From Desulfomicrobium baculatum DSM 4028 (GTDB lineage: Bacteria; Desulfobacterota; Desulfovibrionia; Desulfovibrionales; Desulfomicrobiaceae): DNA of 64,000 nucleotides. Within the stretch, counting starts at the first letter, position 1. Each line of letters opens with the position of its first letter. The notes beneath the pieces were generated by a model. That model saw nothing but the letters and a program-made list of their open reading frames with translations, made no database searches and was not told the origin of the DNA. Location of the stretch: positions 3,102,501-3,166,500 of the forward strand of contig NC_013173.1 in the NCBI RefSeq assembly GCF_000023225.1, written 5' to 3'. Shown here in pieces: positions 24,974-33,721 of the stretch. A program made the translations under genes and the position numbers.

Positions 24974-25669
24974 TTAGTTTGAGCCGCGTTCTCCAAATAT
25001 TCTGGTGCCGATGCGCACCAAGGTGGCCCCTTCCTCGATTGCCGCCTCGAAATCCCCGGTCATGCCCATGGACAATTCCGGCAAGGCAAGGCCGAAGCCT
25101 GTGCGCAAGGTATCGGCAAGCTCCCGCAAGCGGGCGAAATAGGGGCGCGCCCGATCAGGATCATCAAAAAAAGGAGGCATGAGCATGAGTCCCCGCCAGC
25201 GCAAGAACGAACTTCCGGCCAGAAACTCAGCCAAAGGAGGCAGGTCCGCCTCGAATATACCGCTCTTTTGTTTTTCTGCGGCCAAGTTGACCTGCACCAG
25301 CACGTCCTGCGTCAGATCCATGGCTTCGGCCTGACAATGCAACGAGCGGGCCAGTTTCAGAGAATCCACCCCGTGAATCAGGGCAAAGCGCCCGACCACG
25401 CTCTTGACCTTGTTGGTCTGCAGATGTCCGATAAGATGCCAGGATATCTCGCGCGGCAGGACCGCCATCTTGCCGAGGGCCTCCTGCACGTAATTCTCAC
25501 CGAACATCGGCTGACCGGCCTCGAAAAGCGCCCGGATGTCGTGCGCCGGATGCAGCTTTGAAACGGCCAGCAGACGCGCGCTGTCCGGCGCCCGCCCGGC
25601 CCTGCGGGCAGCTGCGGCCATCTGCTCCAGGACTTTTAGCCAACGGTCGGTGATGCTTGATTGATCCAT
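24974..25669 (-). CDS. YggS/PROSC-family pyridoxal phosphate homeostasis protein
   Basis: 231 residues, an alanine-racemase-like TIM barrel. The PLP lysine is in LLAVSKLHPAHDIR, followed by FGENYVQEAL, WHLIGHLQTNKVK, and the phosphate-binding SMGMTGDFEAAIEEGATLVRIG near the C-terminus. These proteins bind PLP and buffer its supply without known catalysis. It lies between era and motA on the same strand. Confidence 0.94.
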   Translation of the reverse strand: MDQSSITDRWLKVLEQMAAAARRAGRAPDSARLLAVSKLHPAHDIRALFEAGQPMFGENYVQEALGKMAVLPREISWHLIGHLQTNKVKSVVGRFALIHGVDSLKLARSLHCQAEAMDLTQDVLVQVNLAAEKQKSGIFEADLPPLAEFLAGSSFLRWRGLMLMPPFFDDPDRARPYFARLRELADTLRTGFGLALPELSMGMTGDFEAAIEEGATLVRIGTRIFGERGSN

Positions 25670-25687
25670 GGACGCTCCCTTCTTTTC

Positions 25688-26614
25688 CTAGGACCCAAGG
25701 CCCAGGGAAGTCATGAACTGACCGTCCTCGGTCCATCCTTCGCGCACCTTGACCCAAAGTTCCAGATGCACCTTTGTGCCGAGCAGCGCTTTGAGTTCCT
25801 GGCGGGCCTGTTGGCCGATAACCTTCAAATTCTGCCCCTGCTTGCCCACGATCATTCCTTTGTGACTGTTTTTTGACGTATAGATCATGGCCCCGATCAT
25901 GGTCATGTTCTGCTCCGGCAATTCTTCCCAAGTCTCGATTTCAACGGCCACGTTGTAGGGCAGTTCCTGGTCCAGAGCCAGGAAAAGCTTTTCGCGGACG
26001 ATCTCCGAGGCCATGAAACGCACGGAAGCCGTGCTCAACTGATCTTCGGGAAAAAGCGCCGGGCTCAGGGGCAAGAATTCGCGGACCACGGCCAGAAGAC
26101 CGTCAACGCCTACGCCGGTGCGGGCCGAGATGGGCACCAGCTCCACTCCGGGCCAACGCTCGGCGCAATCGGCCAGCAGTCCGAGCAAGCGTTCTTTGGG
26201 CTTGATCTGATCGACCTTGTTCAAGGCCACGGCCATGGGCACGCCAAGAGAACCGATGCGACTGGCCAGAGGACGCAGGTCGCGCTCCAGGGCCTTTTCG
26301 TTGCCCGCATACCGAGAGCCGTCAAGAAACAGGATGACGCCGTTGGCCTCCTGCAAGGCACCCCAGGCGGCATCGACCAGAAAACGGTTCAGCTTGCCGC
26401 GCGCGGTGTGCACGCCGGGCGTATCCAGAAAAATGATCTGCTCTTCGGCGGTGGTGTGAATCCCGGTGATGCTGGTACGGGTGGTCTGGGGCTTGGGAGA
26501 GACAATGGCGATCTTTTCGCCAAGGACCTTGTTCAGAAAAGTGGACTTTCCTGCATTGGGGGGCCCGACTAGGGCGATGAATCCTGCTCGATAGGTAGGG
26601 GACATGGGTTCCAT
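25688..26614 (-). CDS. era: GTPase Era
   Basis: 308 residues. The GTPase domain has G1 GPPNAGKST, G3 DTPG, G4 NKVD and G5 ISARTG. The C-terminal KH domain contains MIVGKQGQNLKVIGQQAR and binds the 3' end of 16S rRNA. Era is an essential factor in small-subunit assembly. A second ATG nine bases downstream is possible. It is divergent from topA and probably heads the minus-strand run towards the flagellar genes. Confidence 0.95.
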   Translation of the reverse strand: MEPMSPTYRAGFIALVGPPNAGKSTFLNKVLGEKIAIVSPKPQTTRTSITGIHTTAEEQIIFLDTPGVHTARGKLNRFLVDAAWGALQEANGVILFLDGSRYAGNEKALERDLRPLASRIGSLGVPMAVALNKVDQIKPKERLLGLLADCAERWPGVELVPISARTGVGVDGLLAVVREFLPLSPALFPEDQLSTASVRFMASEIVREKLFLALDQELPYNVAVEIETWEELPEQNMTMIGAMIYTSKNSHKGMIVGKQGQNLKVIGQQARQELKALLGTKVHLELWVKVREGWTEDGQFMTSLGLGS

Positions 26615-26732
26615 TATGATCTTTGTAAAAGGATACCGACGGGTTGAAAATCAACCGCGGGAAAGCTTTCGGGATTTACGGGAATTACCCCTTGCCCTGC
26701 GCTTCGGAATCTGGATATAGCCCCCAAACATT

Positions 26733-28973
26733 ATGGGCAAGGACTTAATCATCGTCGAATCACCCGCCAAAATCAAAACCATCAAAAAGTTTCTGGGCGG
26801 CGGGTATGAAGTGGAAGCATCCGTGGGACACGTGCGTGACCTGCCGACCAAAACCCTGGGCGTGGACGAGGGCAATGACTTTGCCCCGGACTATCAGATC
26901 ATCCCCGGCAAGGCCAAGGTCGTCAGCAAACTCAAATCCGCGGCCAAGGCTGCGGACACGGTCTATCTGGCACCCGACCCGGACCGTGAAGGGGAGGCCA
27001 TCGCTTGGCACGTGGCCGAAGTCATCCGGACTTCCAATCCGAATGTGAAACGCATTCAGTTCAACGAGATCACGGCCAAGGCGGTCAAAGAAGCCTTGGC
27101 CAACCCCACGGAACTGCGCAAGCCCCTCTTCGATTCCCAGCAGGCCAGACGCATTCTGGATCGCCTGGTGGGCTACAAAATTTCTCCGCTGCTCTGGAAA
27201 AAGGTCAAACGCGGCCTGTCCGCCGGCCGGGTCCAATCCGTGGCCCTGCGTCTCATCGTGGACCGCGAACGTGAACGCCAGGCCTTTGTTTCCGAAGAAT
27301 ACTGGGTTTTCAAGATCACGGTCCAGGGCGAGACCCCTCCGCCCTTTGACGCCGACCTGTGGAAAGTGGACGGGGAAAAACCCGTCATCGGCGACGAAAA
27401 GACGGCCCTGGCCCTGGAAAGCCGCGTCGACGGACAGTCTTATGTGGTACGGGACATCGTCGAGAAGGAACGCCAGCGCCACCCTCGTCCGCCGTTCATC
27501 ACCTCCACCCTGCAGCAGGATGCCAGCAACAAGCTCGGCTTCAACGCCAAACGGACCATGTCCGTGGCTCAGCGCCTCTACGAGGGCGTAGAGCTTGGCG
27601 AACGCGGAACCACGGCACTCATCACCTACATGCGTACCGACTCGGTGCGCATTTCTGATGAGGCCAAGGACGGCGCCCGCGAGTGGATCACCCGCACCCT
27701 GGGGCCGGAATTCTATCCCAAGGAGCCCCGGGTCTACAAAAGCAAGGGCAGCGCCCAGGACGCGCACGAAGCCATTCGCCCCGTCGATCCGAGCCTGACT
27801 CCCGATTCCATCAAAAACAACCTGCCGCCCGAACAGTACAAGCTCTACCGGCTCATCTGGGAGCGCTTCATGGCCTCGCAGATGGCTTCCGCCCGCTTCT
27901 GGGATACCGTGGCCACCATTGAAAGCGGCCCGGCCCAATGGCGCGCCAAAGGCGAGAGACTCGTCTTCCCCGGTTTTCTGCAGATCTGGCCGCAATCCTC
28001 GGACAACCAGAGCGCCTTGCTGCCGAAACTTGTGACCGGACAGGAACTGCGTCTGGAGAAGCTGCACAAGGAACAGAAATTCACCCAGCCCCCGGCTCGC
28101 TTCTCGGAAGCGTCCCTGGTGCACAAGCTCGAAGAGCTGGGCATCGGCCGACCCTCGACCTATGCGGCCATCATCTCCACCCTGACAGAGCGCGACTACG
28201 TCCACATCGAGGAAAAACATTTCCAGCCCACGGACCTGGGCGTCATTGTCTGCGACCTTCTGGTGGAACATTTCGCCCACCTCATGGACGCCGGCTTCAC
28301 GGCGCGCATGGAAGAAAGCCTCGACCATGTCGCCGAGGGCGAAACCGACTGGGTCGCCCTGCTCCGGGATTTCACCCTGGACTTCAACCCGACCCTGGAC
28401 AAGGCGCGGGAAAACATGACCCAGGTCAAGGCCGGCATGGACACGGGACTGTCCTGTCCCCAATGCGAGGATGGCAGGCTTGTGGTCAAATTCGGCAAGA
28501 ACGGAACTTTTCTGGGCTGCGCCAACTATCCGGCCTGTTCCTTTACCAGCAACTACATCCGCAACAACGCCGGGGAAATCGAGCTGGTCAAGGAAGAAGC
28601 GCCCGAAGAGCTCGGGCCCTGCCCCAAATGCGAAGACGGTCGGTTGGTGGTCAAAAAGACCAAGACCGGCGGCAGATTTGTAGCCTGCTCCAATTATCCC
28701 GCCTGCCGCCACACCAAATCCGTGAGTACCGGCGTGGCCTGCCCCAAGGACGGCTGCGACGGCGAACTGGTCGAAAAAACCAGCCGCCGCGGGAAGCCCT
28801 TCTATTCCTGCAGCAAATATCCCAAATGCGATTACGCGGTCTGGGATTTCCCCGTGGCCAAGCCCTGTCCGCTGTGCGAATCAAAAATCCTGGTGCGCAA
28901 AGAGACCAAGGCCAGGGGAGCGCACCTGGCCTGTCCGGTCAAGGATTGCGGATACTGGGAAAAATTGGACTAG
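26733..28973 (+). CDS. topA: DNA topoisomerase I with four C-terminal zinc ribbons
   Basis: 746 residues. The N-terminal Toprim domain begins with IIVESPAKIKTIKKFLGGGY, and PDPDREGEAIAWH carries the acidic triad. The active-site tyrosine is Y299 in ITYMRTDS. The C-terminus holds four Cys4 zinc-ribbon units (starting CPQCEDG, CPKCEDG, CPKDGCDG, CPLCES), the third with a widened first knuckle. It relaxes negative supercoils. Its TAG stop overlaps the stop of the convergent DUF2156 gene, sharing the palindrome CTAG. Confidence 0.96.
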   Translation: MGKDLIIVESPAKIKTIKKFLGGGYEVEASVGHVRDLPTKTLGVDEGNDFAPDYQIIPGKAKVVSKLKSAAKAADTVYLAPDPDREGEAIAWHVAEVIRTSNPNVKRIQFNEITAKAVKEALANPTELRKPLFDSQQARRILDRLVGYKISPLLWKKVKRGLSAGRVQSVALRLIVDRERERQAFVSEEYWVFKITVQGETPPPFDADLWKVDGEKPVIGDEKTALALESRVDGQSYVVRDIVEKERQRHPRPPFITSTLQQDASNKLGFNAKRTMSVAQRLYEGVELGERGTTALITYMRTDSVRISDEAKDGAREWITRTLGPEFYPKEPRVYKSKGSAQDAHEAIRPVDPSLTPDSIKNNLPPEQYKLYRLIWERFMASQMASARFWDTVATIESGPAQWRAKGERLVFPGFLQIWPQSSDNQSALLPKLVTGQELRLEKLHKEQKFTQPPARFSEASLVHKLEELGIGRPSTYAAIISTLTERDYVHIEEKHFQPTDLGVIVCDLLVEHFAHLMDAGFTARMEESLDHVAEGETDWVALLRDFTLDFNPTLDKARENMTQVKAGMDTGLSCPQCEDGRLVVKFGKNGTFLGCANYPACSFTSNYIRNNAGEIELVKEEAPEELGPCPKCEDGRLVVKKTKTGGRFVACSNYPACRHTKSVSTGVACPKDGCDGELVEKTSRRGKPFYSCSKYPKCDYAVWDFPVAKPCPLCESKILVRKETKARGAHLACPVKDCGYWEKLD

Positions 28974-29857
28974 ACCAACCCGCCCCGCATACAGACCCTG
29001 TATTTCTTCAGAAACGCCACCGGGTTGTAGCTGAGCTTGGCTTTGCGCAACCCTTCGTCGCCAAGGTCCTGCTCACGGTTGACGATTTGGAAGCCCTGGC
29101 AGCACTGCTCCAGAAAAATCTGGTTGATGGCCTGGTACACGCCCTTGAAATTGGGACACCCTTTTTCAAAATGGATCACGACGGTCGTATCGTCCAAGGC
29201 TTCCGCAATGGTGTAGGCGATCATCTTTTCATCGACCACCAGCCCCCCTCCGATAAGCCCCCCCAGCCTGGACCAGTCATGCATGACCTTGACGATGGCC
29301 AGGTTTTCCGCGTCCAGAGTCTGGTCGTTCTCGCTGTTGCGCCACAAAAACCAATCCGTCTGCAAGGCTAAGGCGCATTCCACCGTTTTTTCATCCAGTG
29401 TCACGAATTTTGCGTCATGGTCGCGCATGAACTGATTGAGCAGATTTTTCTTGTTGTGAAATTTCCGCCCTTTCAGCTCGGTCAACTCACCAACATCATA
29501 GAGATAATCCCAGTGTTCCCTGCACTCCTCGACTTCGACCCCGCTCAATCGTTGTTCCCAGATGAGCTTCAATTCCTCGGGGATGCGGATAAAGCAGGTG
29601 CTCTCAGGCAGGGAGTCCTGCAAGGCCCCCCAGTCGGCCTTTTCCCAATCCCCGACAGGAGCCCAGTACAAGGTCTGCGGAAAGGTTTGCCGAATCAGTA
29701 CATAATCGTCCCTGAAGGACCATTCCAGGCCGTATTCCCGGCCCCAGCCCCAGAGGTTGATAAAGCTGTAATCCGACGGTTTTTGGCTGCACTGTGCCAG
29801 GCGCCGGTTATATTCTTCCTGCCCGTCAAGGGTGATGGGGCGAAACGTTGTTTCCAT
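28970..29857 (-). CDS. DUF2156 (phosphatidylglycerol lysyltransferase C-terminal-like) protein
   Basis: 295 residues, soluble, with no membrane segment, resembling the GNAT-like domain of MprF but standing alone. Visible blocks are SDYSFINLWGWG, the GRKFHNKKNLLNQF basic block and a late VYQAINQIFLEQC segment. Such orphan DUF2156 proteins have no established reaction; an aminoacyl- or acyl-transfer role is only a family-level guess. It is convergent with topA, with overlapping stops, and divergent from recJ. Confidence 0.82.
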   Translation of the reverse strand: METTFRPITLDGQEEYNRRLAQCSQKPSDYSFINLWGWGREYGLEWSFRDDYVLIRQTFPQTLYWAPVGDWEKADWGALQDSLPESTCFIRIPEELKLIWEQRLSGVEVEECREHWDYLYDVGELTELKGRKFHNKKNLLNQFMRDHDAKFVTLDEKTVECALALQTDWFLWRNSENDQTLDAENLAIVKVMHDWSRLGGLIGGGLVVDEKMIAYTIAEALDDTTVVIHFEKGCPNFKGVYQAINQIFLEQCCQGFQIVNREQDLGDEGLRKAKLSYNPVAFLKKYRVCMRGGLV

Positions 29858-29932
29858 AGGCCCTTCCGATATAAGTTACGCAACAATTACGGTCATTTTG
29901 ATCAGATTTAAAAACTCAAGAAATCAAAGCTC

Positions 29933-29960
29933 TTGCAGTTGAGGCAAAAACAATTATACT
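29933..29960 (+). promoter_or_regulatory. Putative sigma-70-type promoter of recJ
   Basis: TTGCAG and TATACT are separated by 16 bases, placing a transcription start about 40 nt before the recJ ATG. The surrounding region is AT-rich compared with the flanking genes. Confidence 0.5.
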
Positions 29961-30007
29961 TTGTAACCCGTGGATGTCAAAGCACGTAACCCCATTTTTC
30001 CGGAAGC

Positions 30008-31741
30008 ATGAACCTTATGTCAGATACCCAGGCCGACTGGAAACTAAAAACTCCTGCCCCCGAAGCAGAACTCAGCGTTGCTCAGCAAAGAGGCATCGCC
30101 GAACGGCTTGAAGTGAGCCCCCTGCTGGTTCACTTGATGTCCCTGCGCGGTCTGGCCTGTGAATCCGACATGGACAAATTCCTGAGCCCCGGGCTTCGCT
30201 ACCTGCATCCGCTGGACAAATGGCCCGGCATCGAAGCAGGTGCGGCCCTGATCTGCGCCGCGGTGAAGGAAAACCGCAGGATCGCGGTCTGGGGCGACTA
30301 CGATGTGGACGGAATTACCGCCACGACGCTGGTCATAGACTTCATGGCCCGCCGGGGCGTCGAGGTGAGCCATTACATCCCCGACAGGCTTGACTTCGGT
30401 TACGGGCTGCATGTCGACGGCATCCGCGAACTGGCGGCCCAGGGTGTCGGTCTCCTGCTGACCGTCGATTGCGGCATCGCCAACATCGAAGAGATTCGAG
30501 AAGCCAAGGCGCTGGGGATGCACGTCATCATCACCGACCATCACCTGCCCGGCCAGGACCTGCCCGAGGCCGAGGTCATCATCAACCCCAAGCTCGAGGG
30601 CTGGCCCACTCCCAACCTCGCCGGGGTCGGAGTGGCTTTTCTGCTCATGGGCGCGGTAAACCGTCTCCTCCCCGGGGCCGCGGTGGACATCCGCGATTTC
30701 CTGGACCTGGTCGCCCTGGGCACAGTCGCCGACGTTGTCCCCCTGGATGAACAGAACAGAATCCTGGTCAAAAACGGGCTTCTGCTGATCAAGGAAGGCC
30801 GCCGTCCCGGCATCCAGGCCCTCAAGGAAATCAGCGGACTTGGACCTGACGACAACGTGGGTACAGGCTCCATCGGCTTCGCCCTGGCGCCCCGCATCAA
30901 TGCCGCCGGCCGCATCGGCGACCCGGACCTCGCCGTACGCATGCTCTTGGCGACAGACCCGGAGGAAGCACGGCAGCTGGCCACGAAACTCGACAAACTC
31001 AACGCCAAACGCAAACTCGAAGAGCAGCGCATCCTGGAAGAAGCCATCACCCAGGCCGAGTCACAGCTTCACCTGCCCGGCCTCGTGCTGCATTCCGAAC
31101 ACTGGCACTCAGGCATCATCGGCATCGTGGCCTCGCGCATCGTGGAGCGCTTTCATCGCCCGTGTCTGATCCTGACCAAAGAAAACGGAATCTTCAAAGG
31201 CTCGGGCCGCTCCACCCCCACCTTCGACTTGTATCAGGCCCTCCTGTCCTGCAAACAGTGCCTCTACAAATTCGGTGGCCACCGGCAGGCCGCAGGGCTG
31301 AAACTCGAACCATTCCAACTGGCCAATTTGAAAAATCTTTTTGCCTGGGCCGTGGAAGAGCAACTGGGCGCAAACCCGGCCCCGCCAGTCCTGGAACTGG
31401 ACGCGGAACTGCCCTTTGCCTTGATCACGGCCACGTTGCTCAAAGAACTTGAACTCCTGCAGCCCTACGGCCAAGGAAACCCGAGGCCCATTTTCCTTTC
31501 CCCGCCGCTAAGCATCCTCAAACATCGTTTTTTCAGTCAAAAGAAACACTTGGAGCTGCATTTGTCCGACTCCAGCGACGGAACGAACATGCGCGCCGTG
31601 GCCTGGAGACAGGGAGAACGCTGGCAGGATGCATCTTTTACGGGCAAACAGATCAAGATCGCCTACACTCCGCGGCTGTCGAAATTCAATGGACTGCAAC
31701 AGATCGAGCTGGCCGTGCAGGACATCCTGTCTTTGGAATAA
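30008..31741 (+). CDS. recJ: Single-stranded-DNA-specific exonuclease RecJ
   Basis: 577 residues. The DHH phosphoesterase motifs are GDYDVDGITATT, LLTVDCGI and ITDHHLPG; the DHHA1 domain has RINAAGRIGD upstream and FKGSGRSTP with GGHRQAAGLKLE; an OB-like C-terminal domain includes LLQPYGQGNPRPIF. It degrades single-stranded DNA 5' to 3' in recombination and mismatch repair and needs Mn2+ or Mg2+. A second ATG lies nine bases inside. It is followed by a small lipoprotein gene. Confidence 0.95.
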   Translation: MNLMSDTQADWKLKTPAPEAELSVAQQRGIAERLEVSPLLVHLMSLRGLACESDMDKFLSPGLRYLHPLDKWPGIEAGAALICAAVKENRRIAVWGDYDVDGITATTLVIDFMARRGVEVSHYIPDRLDFGYGLHVDGIRELAAQGVGLLLTVDCGIANIEEIREAKALGMHVIITDHHLPGQDLPEAEVIINPKLEGWPTPNLAGVGVAFLLMGAVNRLLPGAAVDIRDFLDLVALGTVADVVPLDEQNRILVKNGLLLIKEGRRPGIQALKEISGLGPDDNVGTGSIGFALAPRINAAGRIGDPDLAVRMLLATDPEEARQLATKLDKLNAKRKLEEQRILEEAITQAESQLHLPGLVLHSEHWHSGIIGIVASRIVERFHRPCLILTKENGIFKGSGRSTPTFDLYQALLSCKQCLYKFGGHRQAAGLKLEPFQLANLKNLFAWAVEEQLGANPAPPVLELDAELPFALITATLLKELELLQPYGQGNPRPIFLSPPLSILKHRFFSQKKHLELHLSDSSDGTNMRAVAWRQGERWQDASFTGKQIKIAYTPRLSKFNGLQQIELAVQDILSLE

Positions 31742-31800
31742 CCGCACTTTTCTTTATCGCTGAAATCACGTAGATAGCACCGAAAATATTGGAGGAATAT

Positions 31801-32175
31801 ATGAAAAGCCTCAAGAATTTGATGATTCTTCTCGTGCTGCTCAGCACCGGATGCGCGGCGCTGGTGGTCGGAGGCGCGGCAGCGGTGGGAACGTACACTT
31901 ATGTTGCCGGGCAGCTGCAGCGAACCTACAACGCCAATCTCGACGCCACGTACCAGGCCACGTTAGCCGGATGCGAAGCGCTTGGGCTGCCCGTGCAGGA
32001 CAAGCAAAAGCAGCTCAGCAAGGCATCGGTCAAGGTGCTGGACGGGGACCGGGAAGCCTGGATATCGCTGACGGCCCAAAGCTCAACGACCACCGAAGTC
32101 TCCATCCGGGTGGGGTATCTTGGCGACGAACTGGCATCGCGGCGCATCCACGAAGCAATCCAGGCCCGGTTGTAA
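31801..32175 (+). CDS. Small lipoprotein, DUF3568-like
   Basis: 124 residues. A lipoprotein signal peptide is clear (MKSLKNLMILLVLLSTGC, lipid Cys at 18), then a Gly/Ala/Val-rich stretch and a small alpha/beta domain with ITLTAQ-like and VSIRVGYLGD strands and a final IHEAI helix. This matches the DUF3568 type of uncharacterised periplasmic proteins. The ATG at 31801 has GGAGGA four bases upstream; a TTG at 31789 is rejected because that site lies inside it. Function unknown. Confidence 0.8.
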   Translation: MKSLKNLMILLVLLSTGCAALVVGGAAAVGTYTYVAGQLQRTYNANLDATYQATLAGCEALGLPVQDKQKQLSKASVKVLDGDREAWISLTAQSSTTTEVSIRVGYLGDELASRRIHEAIQARL

Positions 32176-32183
32176 CGGCCAAG

Positions 32184-32208
32184 GCCCCCGCGCACCGGGG
32201 GCTTTTTT
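32184..32208 (+). terminator. Intrinsic terminator after the DUF3568-like gene
   Basis: GCCCCC/GGGGGC stem with a seven-base loop and six T residues, nine bases after the stop. Confidence 0.88.
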
Positions 32209-32221
32209 GCTGCTGCGCCTT

Positions 32222-33721
32222 TCAAACCCAGACAAAGCGCATGGCCTGCATGAACGCGGCGCCGAAATTCTCCTTTTCCACCAGGCTTTCCACGACCACC
32301 CGGCGAGGCAGGTCGGCCAGCCAATCGCGGATCTCTTCCCGCTCCAGAGCCAGTAACGTTCCGGCCAGGGCTGTGTTTCCGACCACGTGTATTTTTTCCC
32401 GCCACGCCTCGGGCAAGAAACCCAGCGTGATCAAGTCTGAAGGGTCTGCATGCTCTCCCAGCGCCCCGGCCAGATAAATCCGCAGCACGTCTCCTTCCAG
32501 CAGTCCCGCACGCCGGACCAGGCTTCGCAAGGCCACGTTGACCCCGGCCTTTGCTTTGAGGAATTCTTCGACATCACGTTCCGCCACAAAAACCCCCGGT
32601 TCAAGGTCGAATATATGACCGAGCCGGTGATCGCGTATCTGCTGCGCTATCTTGCGGGCCAATGGCATCGTCACAACCTGAAAATGCCCCGCCTCATCGA
32701 GAACGTCGAGACGGCGTAGCAACGCCAACAGGGATGCATACCCGGTCCCGGATATGCCGCTCAAAGGCGCCCCGCTCCATTGCAGGCCTTTTGGACCCAG
32801 ATTGACACGGCTGAGCACCCCCACTCCCGCCATGGCTCCGCAGCACAGGCCCACGCCTTCGATGGCCGGTCCCATGGGCACGCTGCAGGCAAAAAAATGT
32901 TCCGCATCCAGTGCCAGCACAAACTCCCCGTTAGTGCCCAGGTCGGCGAGAAGAAAGGGGTACTGCGGCTCAAGAGTTGAAATATAGGCCAAACCCGCGC
33001 TGATATCGGCACCGATAAAAGGGCCGAGCAGCGGCGGAATATAGGCTTCAGGCAACGCGACATCAATGCAGACCGTCTCGCCGCCGCGCCAGGGCAGGCT
33101 ATACGGGGCGTAGGCCAAACCGCCCAGCGGGGCATCCAGGAGGGTTGCGATCATGGTGCTGTTCCCGCAGACGGCCAGGGAAACGGCGCCGCTTTGGCGC
33201 ACCAAATCCTTGAGCACCGTGATGACAGATTGGCGCAGGTGATCGCGCGCCGCATCCGAAGAAAGCGCATATCGCAGCCTGGACATGACCTCGCTGCCAA
33301 CGCCCATCTGCGGATTGACCATGGCGAATTCCGGGCTATGCCCAACACGGGAACACAGTGACCACTTGATGCGGGTTGTACCGATATCCACGGCCAAGCC
33401 CTCGCCACGAGCACCGGCCAACGTGCGTGGGTCAAAAGCGGGTACTTCAATGTCGCACGACTGAAGCACCAGGTGCTTGCAGCCAAGCCGCCAACCGGCC
33501 GCCAATTCTTCGGCACTCAGCCTGACCTGATCATCAGCGCACGGCGCGGGGGCGTCATCCAGAAACCGGATTCTGCATTTGCCGCACAGTCCCGTGCCCG
33601 CGCACAAGTCACGTCCACGGCCGATGCCGGCCTCAAAAAGCAGGTACAGAAACGGCTTTCCTGGCTTCGCCATGACAGTTTGCCGGGCGGCCCCGGCCTG
33701 ATGGATGTCGATTCTCAGCAC
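32222..33721 (-). CDS. 2Fe-2S ferredoxin / ASKHA-domain protein (DUF4445, RACE/RamA-like)
   Basis: 499 residues from a GTG that overlaps the selD stop. The N-terminal domain binds a plant-type 2Fe-2S cluster: C40, C46 and C49 (CAGTGLCGKC) and C81. The rest is an actin-like ATPase (ASKHA) domain with LAVDIGTTRIKW as phosphate loop 1, LLADLGTNGEF as phosphate loop 2 and an adenosine-side IYLAGALGEHADP block. Relatives reductively activate corrinoid proteins using ATP. No corrinoid methyltransferase is adjacent. Its place as third gene behind a LysR regulator and selD suggests a selenium- or redox-linked role, which is inference. Confidence 0.85.
   Translation of the reverse strand: MLRIDIHQAGAARQTVMAKPGKPFLYLLFEAGIGRGRDLCAGTGLCGKCRIRFLDDAPAPCADDQVRLSAEELAAGWRLGCKHLVLQSCDIEVPAFDPRTLAGARGEGLAVDIGTTRIKWSLCSRVGHSPEFAMVNPQMGVGSEVMSRLRYALSSDAARDHLRQSVITVLKDLVRQSGAVSLAVCGNSTMIATLLDAPLGGLAYAPYSLPWRGGETVCIDVALPEAYIPPLLGPFIGADISAGLAYISTLEPQYPFLLADLGTNGEFVLALDAEHFFACSVPMGPAIEGVGLCCGAMAGVGVLSRVNLGPKGLQWSGAPLSGISGTGYASLLALLRRLDVLDEAGHFQVVTMPLARKIAQQIRDHRLGHIFDLEPGVFVAERDVEEFLKAKAGVNVALRSLVRRAGLLEGDVLRIYLAGALGEHADPSDLITLGFLPEAWREKIHVVGNTALAGTLLALEREEIRDWLADLPRRVVVESLVEKENFGAAFMQAMRFVWV

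Noticed and set aside
26760-28712. 650-residue open frame antisense to topA
   Set aside because: Low-complexity, no ribosome binding site, fully inside topA. It is a shadow of GC-rich codon usage.
32222-33721. Cobalamin riboswitch or corrinoid genes near the ASKHA protein
   Set aside because: No B12-box-like sequence and no corrinoid methyltransferase occurs in the flanking sequence.
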